A DNA stretch of 64,000 nt from Rhodamnia argentea. Its lineage: Eukaryota > Streptophyta > Magnoliopsida > Myrtales > Myrtaceae. The position numbers and the translations under genes are program-made. Positions 60,491-64,000 of the stretch are shown in pieces; position 1 is the first letter of the stretch; every line of letters starts with the position of its first letter. The notes below the pieces were generated by a model. The model was given only the letters and a program-made list of their open reading frames with translations. It was not told the DNA's origin and ran no database searches. The DNA lies in assembly GCF_020921035.1 (NCBI RefSeq), contig NC_063150.1:7316001-7380000 (forward strand), in the 5' to 3' direction.

Positions 60491-61464
60491 ATTTTTGAGA
60501 GAGAAATTCAGAACCCGAAGTGTTACCACGAAGCTCCTTAATAGCCCTGGATTGGCGTTTCGTGGCAACGAAAGTCACGTGGAACCGACGTGATCTCGAC
60601 ATACGATTGAAAAGGGCCAATGATGTATTGAACACGCCCATTAAGAAAACATACGATGGGGCTGGTGCACCAAGGCAAGGCTGGTGAAAAAGGCCGAAAT
60701 CATTATAAGCTGCGATGGGGTGGGGGCCGCAGGAATTATGAGATATGTACAATGTAGTCCCCAAATTATTGGAGGGCGACAAAAGGAGAGAGGGTATTTG
60801 AGAAAAGGACAAGGCAAATAATGTCATTCCATGTCCCCAACATTAAACGTGTCCTGTCACGTGCGACAGAGCCCGCGACCCATATTATTAAAGCTTTTCG
60901 CACATTCACGAGGATTCTGGGGCCCAGCGTTTTCTTTGGTGACACGTGTGGGTTTTCTTTTCTTTTCTTTTTTTGTTCATTTCGCTATTTAACTCCGTAG
61001 CTTATGTTGTTCATAACTAAGTCCATGATTCGATTCCAGTTAAAAATTTCAAGCTGGTATCTTAAGATGTATTTGCTCCAATCCGATTATCACCTCTCCA
61101 AAAATCCCAAACTAATACCCCTCGATACATTCACTTGAAGATAATTTCCCTTTCTCAAGAAATCTCGAATTAGCATCCTCAACTCGAATATATCCTCCAT
61201 TGACATGCGTACTTTATCTATACGCGGAGACTTTTCAAGTCAGATCCGTCTTATAGTCGTTTGCGACGTGTTTTGATGTGTGTGCAATTCAAGGGGATAT
61301 TGGACGAAAGTTAATTTGGAGAGAACGTACCGTGGGATTACTGATTTGAGATTTTCTTGCAAGGCAAAAATTAATTTGGGACAAATGCGTCATAGAGTAT
61401 TGATTCGGTGTTCTTAATGGTATTAACACCATTTATAAGTTATAAATCCAAAGTATTGGGAACC

Positions 61465-62663
61465 ATTTGACCAAAAAAAAAAATAGAAAAGAAAGTGCTA
61501 GAAATCAAGGTATAGAAGTATTCAATCCACATTTTCTTCTCGTCGGACGTGATCCTACCCCTCCGAATCCAATCCCCCGAAGTCATTTAATTCTTCTACA
61601 CATTAACGAGTCTCATATCTAATCTCTAATTATGGGCAATAGGTACATCACAATGTCCTCTTCTAGACCAAACCATAATCAGGAACTCGTTCGACGATCC
61701 GCGGCAGTCCAAAAGATTCTAGCAGGTACCGAGCCTAATGCAAAGTTAACTCTCCTTCCATAGTTGCTTCCTTGCCCGGCGACAGCAGCGGCGACAACAC
61801 GGCGGTTGAGAAATATGGCAGCGCGGTGGATGCTGGTCACCTTTGATATGGAAAATCTCACGATGAGCAACTCTTTCTTGGGGTTTTGCTACTCCCGGGA
61901 GATCGCCAAACATGTGGCGAAATCTTTCCGAGCGTGTTCAGTGATTCCTCAGAGCGAAAAAGTAACTGGTGAATATCTGGGCAAAACTCCTCAGCTTCCC
62001 GTATGGGAACCTAAACGGGAATATCCCAACCTACTGCTACTGTGAACCCGTCACGGATCGTATCGCCGCTGGTTCATTGGAGGAAGCGGGCAGCAGCCGC
62101 CAGAAGCGAGGCCGATAACGCGGAGGCCGAGGGGCGTCGCCGCCCAGCTGGTGGGTGCGCGGCGAAACCTGGCGTCCACCCTCCCATGCAGCCGCACACT
62201 TGGCTTCCCTCTCTCTCACCACCTTCCTCCCTCTGTGGGCGTGTCAACCGTCTTCAAACTGCCTCACCTTTTTTTTTTCCCTTCCAGTTTTCATATTTCG
62301 AATCTCCTCTCCGACCCACGAAAGGAGTAAATGCGTATCGAGCTGCTCATGTTGCCCTCAGGTTGATTAAGGTTATGGCCATCCACCGAAAGCTGCTGAA
62401 CTGTCAGTCTCAGTTATTTTTAACTACAAGATATCCAAATCAATGAGTATTTTATGCAAAACACACTGTACTGTAACGGTGTACATCATTATCATGAAGC
62501 ATTTCCTCGCCCCCACATTATCTCGTGATTCCATGCATAGCCAATCGTGTAGTCGAACGTGGCTCGTGAGGATTAGATATATACACCACACGTTAGCGCC
62601 CCCGATAATTGGGGTCACATAATGAAGAGCTCAACAGCGACGGGCAGCTGCTCATGGCGCCGC
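61465..62663. other. Upstream region of the DQD/SDH gene
   Basis: Mixed composition. The 61680-62450 stretch is GC-rich with moderate open frames on both strands (for example 61764-62045 and 62042-62446, plus strand) but no recognised domain. It may contain an unannotated exon or promoter sequence. Confidence 0.35.
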
Positions 62664-62670
62664 TATAAAG
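62664..62670 (+). promoter_or_regulatory. TATA box of the DQD/SDH gene
   Basis: TATAAAG sits in GCCGCTATAAAGAGAGGAG, 120 bp before the start codon. The spacing gives a transcription start near 62695 and a leader of about 90 bases. Confidence 0.6.
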
Positions 62671-62783
62671 AGAGGAGAACTTGGCCCTCTCCTGCCTCAG
62701 TGAAGACCCTCTCCCTCTCCTGCGTCTCCCCAGATCAGCGCCGGAAGTTTCTCGCGCCGTCCTGAGGGAGCCAACGCCAGGGA

Positions 62784-62980
62784 ATGGGCGGGAATGGCGT
62801 GTTGGTGTGCGCTCCGCTGGAGTGCGAGACCCTGGAAGGGATGCTGGCCGCCATGGACAAGGCCAAGGCGCAAGGCGCGGACCTCGTCGAGCTCCGCGTG
62901 GACGCCATGTCCTTCGGCCTCGTGTCCGAGGTGGAGGAGCTCATCCGGCGGCGGACACTCCCGGCCATAGTCTCTTTCAG
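62784..62980 (+). CDS. DHQ-SDH: Dehydroquinate dehydratase/shikimate dehydrogenase, first exon (partial gene)
   Basis: The exon runs from ATG 62784 to a GT donor at 62981 (CAG/GTGGTT), 65 codons plus two bases; later exons lie beyond the window. The N-terminus GVLVCAPLECETLEGMLAAM, then QGADLVELRVDAMSF and ending LPAIVSFR is the opening beta-alpha-beta of the type I dehydroquinase domain. The E and R of LVELRVD are substrate-site residues in that fold. In plants this domain is fused to shikimate dehydrogenase, and the bifunctional plastid enzyme makes shikimate for aromatic amino acids and phenolics; some paralogues make quinate or gallate instead. This start carries no obvious transit peptide, which is seen in some family members. 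A stand-alone dehydroquinase is not usual in plants, so fusion is expected but not seen. The following bases (62981-64000) look like intron. Confidence 0.82.
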
Positions 62981-64000
62981 GTGGTTCCCAGTCCCACGTT
63001 CTTAGCCCCACCCACATTGTCACTCCAAACTGAGACAGCACGCGCTACACAGTGCATTGTCAATTGAAAAGCCTCAAAGTTTCTTGCTTCTGACCTCCTC
63101 TCTTTTCTCCCTTCGCTTCTCATTTCACTCTGTTCTCTATTTTTCTGTCATCTATTTAGAGAAACGACGTGCGTGTTATGCTAGCAAAGTCCCACTAGCA
63201 AATTGATTATATAATCATTTATATTGGGTCACAAAAAAATAAATAATTTAATTAATAATTGTGGATTTCACATTTTTAAAAAAATTTGTAAATTACAATA
63301 TACTGTTATTATGACAGTCATCCAAAAAGTGTTATTATTATACTAGCAAAGTTCATTTGAATAATCATCACTTTTTATATTTCGTATGTTGTTCCGTCAC
63401 GAGGGGGAAATAATAAAATGAAAATTCAGGCACTTGTCTTTGTCTTACATTTATTATTGTTGATTTCCTTAGTCTCCGGAGCTTCAAGAGCCTGGCACTG
63501 CTGGTCCCTGCATTGCTGTTCGGACCACATTCATGCGCATCTCTCATTATTTTATACTATAAACGCAACATATACATTAATTTAAAAAAAAAATGTATTT
63601 CCCTTTTTAAATGTTCTTGCACAAGGTAGAAAAACTTAACGGCAAAAAATTAGCCTGACATTTCCTGCAAAAATATTGTGATTCGAATGCGCATGTTGTA
63701 GAGGTATGATTTCGGTATGATAGTTGTGAGATCCCGATTTCCAGGGCGTCTTCGATGAAACCAAAAGATTGTCTTATCGGAGCGGTAGCGAAACTAAAAT
63801 CGAATTAACTCGAGACTGATATAAGTTATCAGACTCGAGTGCGGCGGTACGACAGGAATCGTTGGGACTCATCGCGACGGGGTACCGTCCAAAGTGGTCC
63901 TCATGCCCTTTCGGGGACAAATCCACACGCCTCGTCCCACGTTCATGTGACCTGGGACCTGTGAGCATGATACCAAAAGAGCGACCGAGGAGGACACGAG
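62981..64000. other. Intron 1 of the DQD/SDH gene; possible LTR start near its end
   Basis: No exon matching the next part of the dehydroquinase domain was found before the window ends. From 63725 the composition changes and the sequence TGTGAGATCCCGATTTCC opens a stretch resembling the start of a plant LTR (TGTGAGA...CCG); the other end is outside the window, so this is only a suggestion. Confidence 0.35.

Larger units (their letters stand above)
55750..61460. repeat. Segmental duplication, copy B (split by a hAT element)
   Basis: It is colinear with copy A (31855-34620). The join interrupted by the hAT is clean: 55750-56137 matches 31855 to about 32240 and 59113 onward matches the continuation from about 32232 (CCCTCTCACTTGC / CCCTCACCTGCACG). 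The shared Mutator-like insertion lies at 59283-59783. Another insert (about 60085-60490) is private to copy B. The right edge fades at GTATTGGGAACC (61459), the same place as in copy A (34613). Confidence 0.8.

Noticed and set aside
1..64000. CRISPR arrays, rRNA, tRNA or viral genes
   Set aside because: No spacer-repeat pattern, no clear tRNA A/B-box pair and no rRNA-like block was seen. The reverse transcriptase and RNase H pieces belong to LINE, copia or related plant retroelements.

Overview
The window is nuclear DNA of a flowering plant. The evidence is intron-rich genes with GT/AG borders, plant-only families (YUCCA, vacuolar NHX, DEG2, fused DQD/SDH, tubby-like F-box) and heavy plant transposon debris. 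A woody dicot is likely. A Myrtaceae (Eucalyptus-like) source is my guess from the style of the repeats; the sequence does not prove it.

Layout. 1-2.4 kb: the 3' end of a probable FYV7-like rRNA-processing gene (+), then a two-exon Gly/Pro-rich, Cys-tailed protein (+). 3.9-6.6 kb: a complete five-exon tubby-like F-box gene (-). 8.9-15.5 kb: a decayed tandem duplication, with an NHX 5' remnant (+), a transposon-like insert, a broken tubby copy (-) carrying a solo-LTR-like insert, and then the NHX promoter/5'UTR. 15.5-22.3 kb: a complete 14-exon vacuolar Na+(K+)/H+ antiporter (+, 540 aa). 22.5-28.1 kb: no gene, but a retroposon flanked by 28-bp direct repeats, an L1-type LINE remnant (-) and three copies of a long-inverted-repeat element. 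28.3-30.5 kb: a complete YUC10-like auxin-biosynthesis gene (+). 30.7-31.85 kb: the 3' end of a Ty1/copia element. 31.85-34.62 kb: copy A of a duplicated segment. 35.3-47.1 kb: a complete 21-exon chloroplast DEG2 protease gene (-, 629 aa), with a miniature LTR element (TRIM) in one intron. 47.2-55.6 kb: gene-poor, with several non-autonomous DNA elements, a young 150-160 bp tandem duplication and a tandem array built from TRIM units. 55.7-61.46 kb: copy B of the duplicated segment, split by a 2,975-bp hAT transposon with a perfect 8-bp target duplication and a broken transposase. 62.66-64 kb: TATA box and first exon of a dehydroquinate dehydratase/shikimate dehydrogenase gene (+), which runs off the window.

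The genes form no operon or shared pathway and are ordinary neighbours. The most interesting content is structural. The tubby-NHX pair was duplicated, and one member of each pair then decayed (order TLP, NHX remnant, TLP remnant, NHX). A pair of segmental copies shares one Mutator-like insertion at the same site, which orders the events. TRIMs occur both as a single insertion with target duplication and as a tandem array. I found no convincing new enzymatic or defence system.
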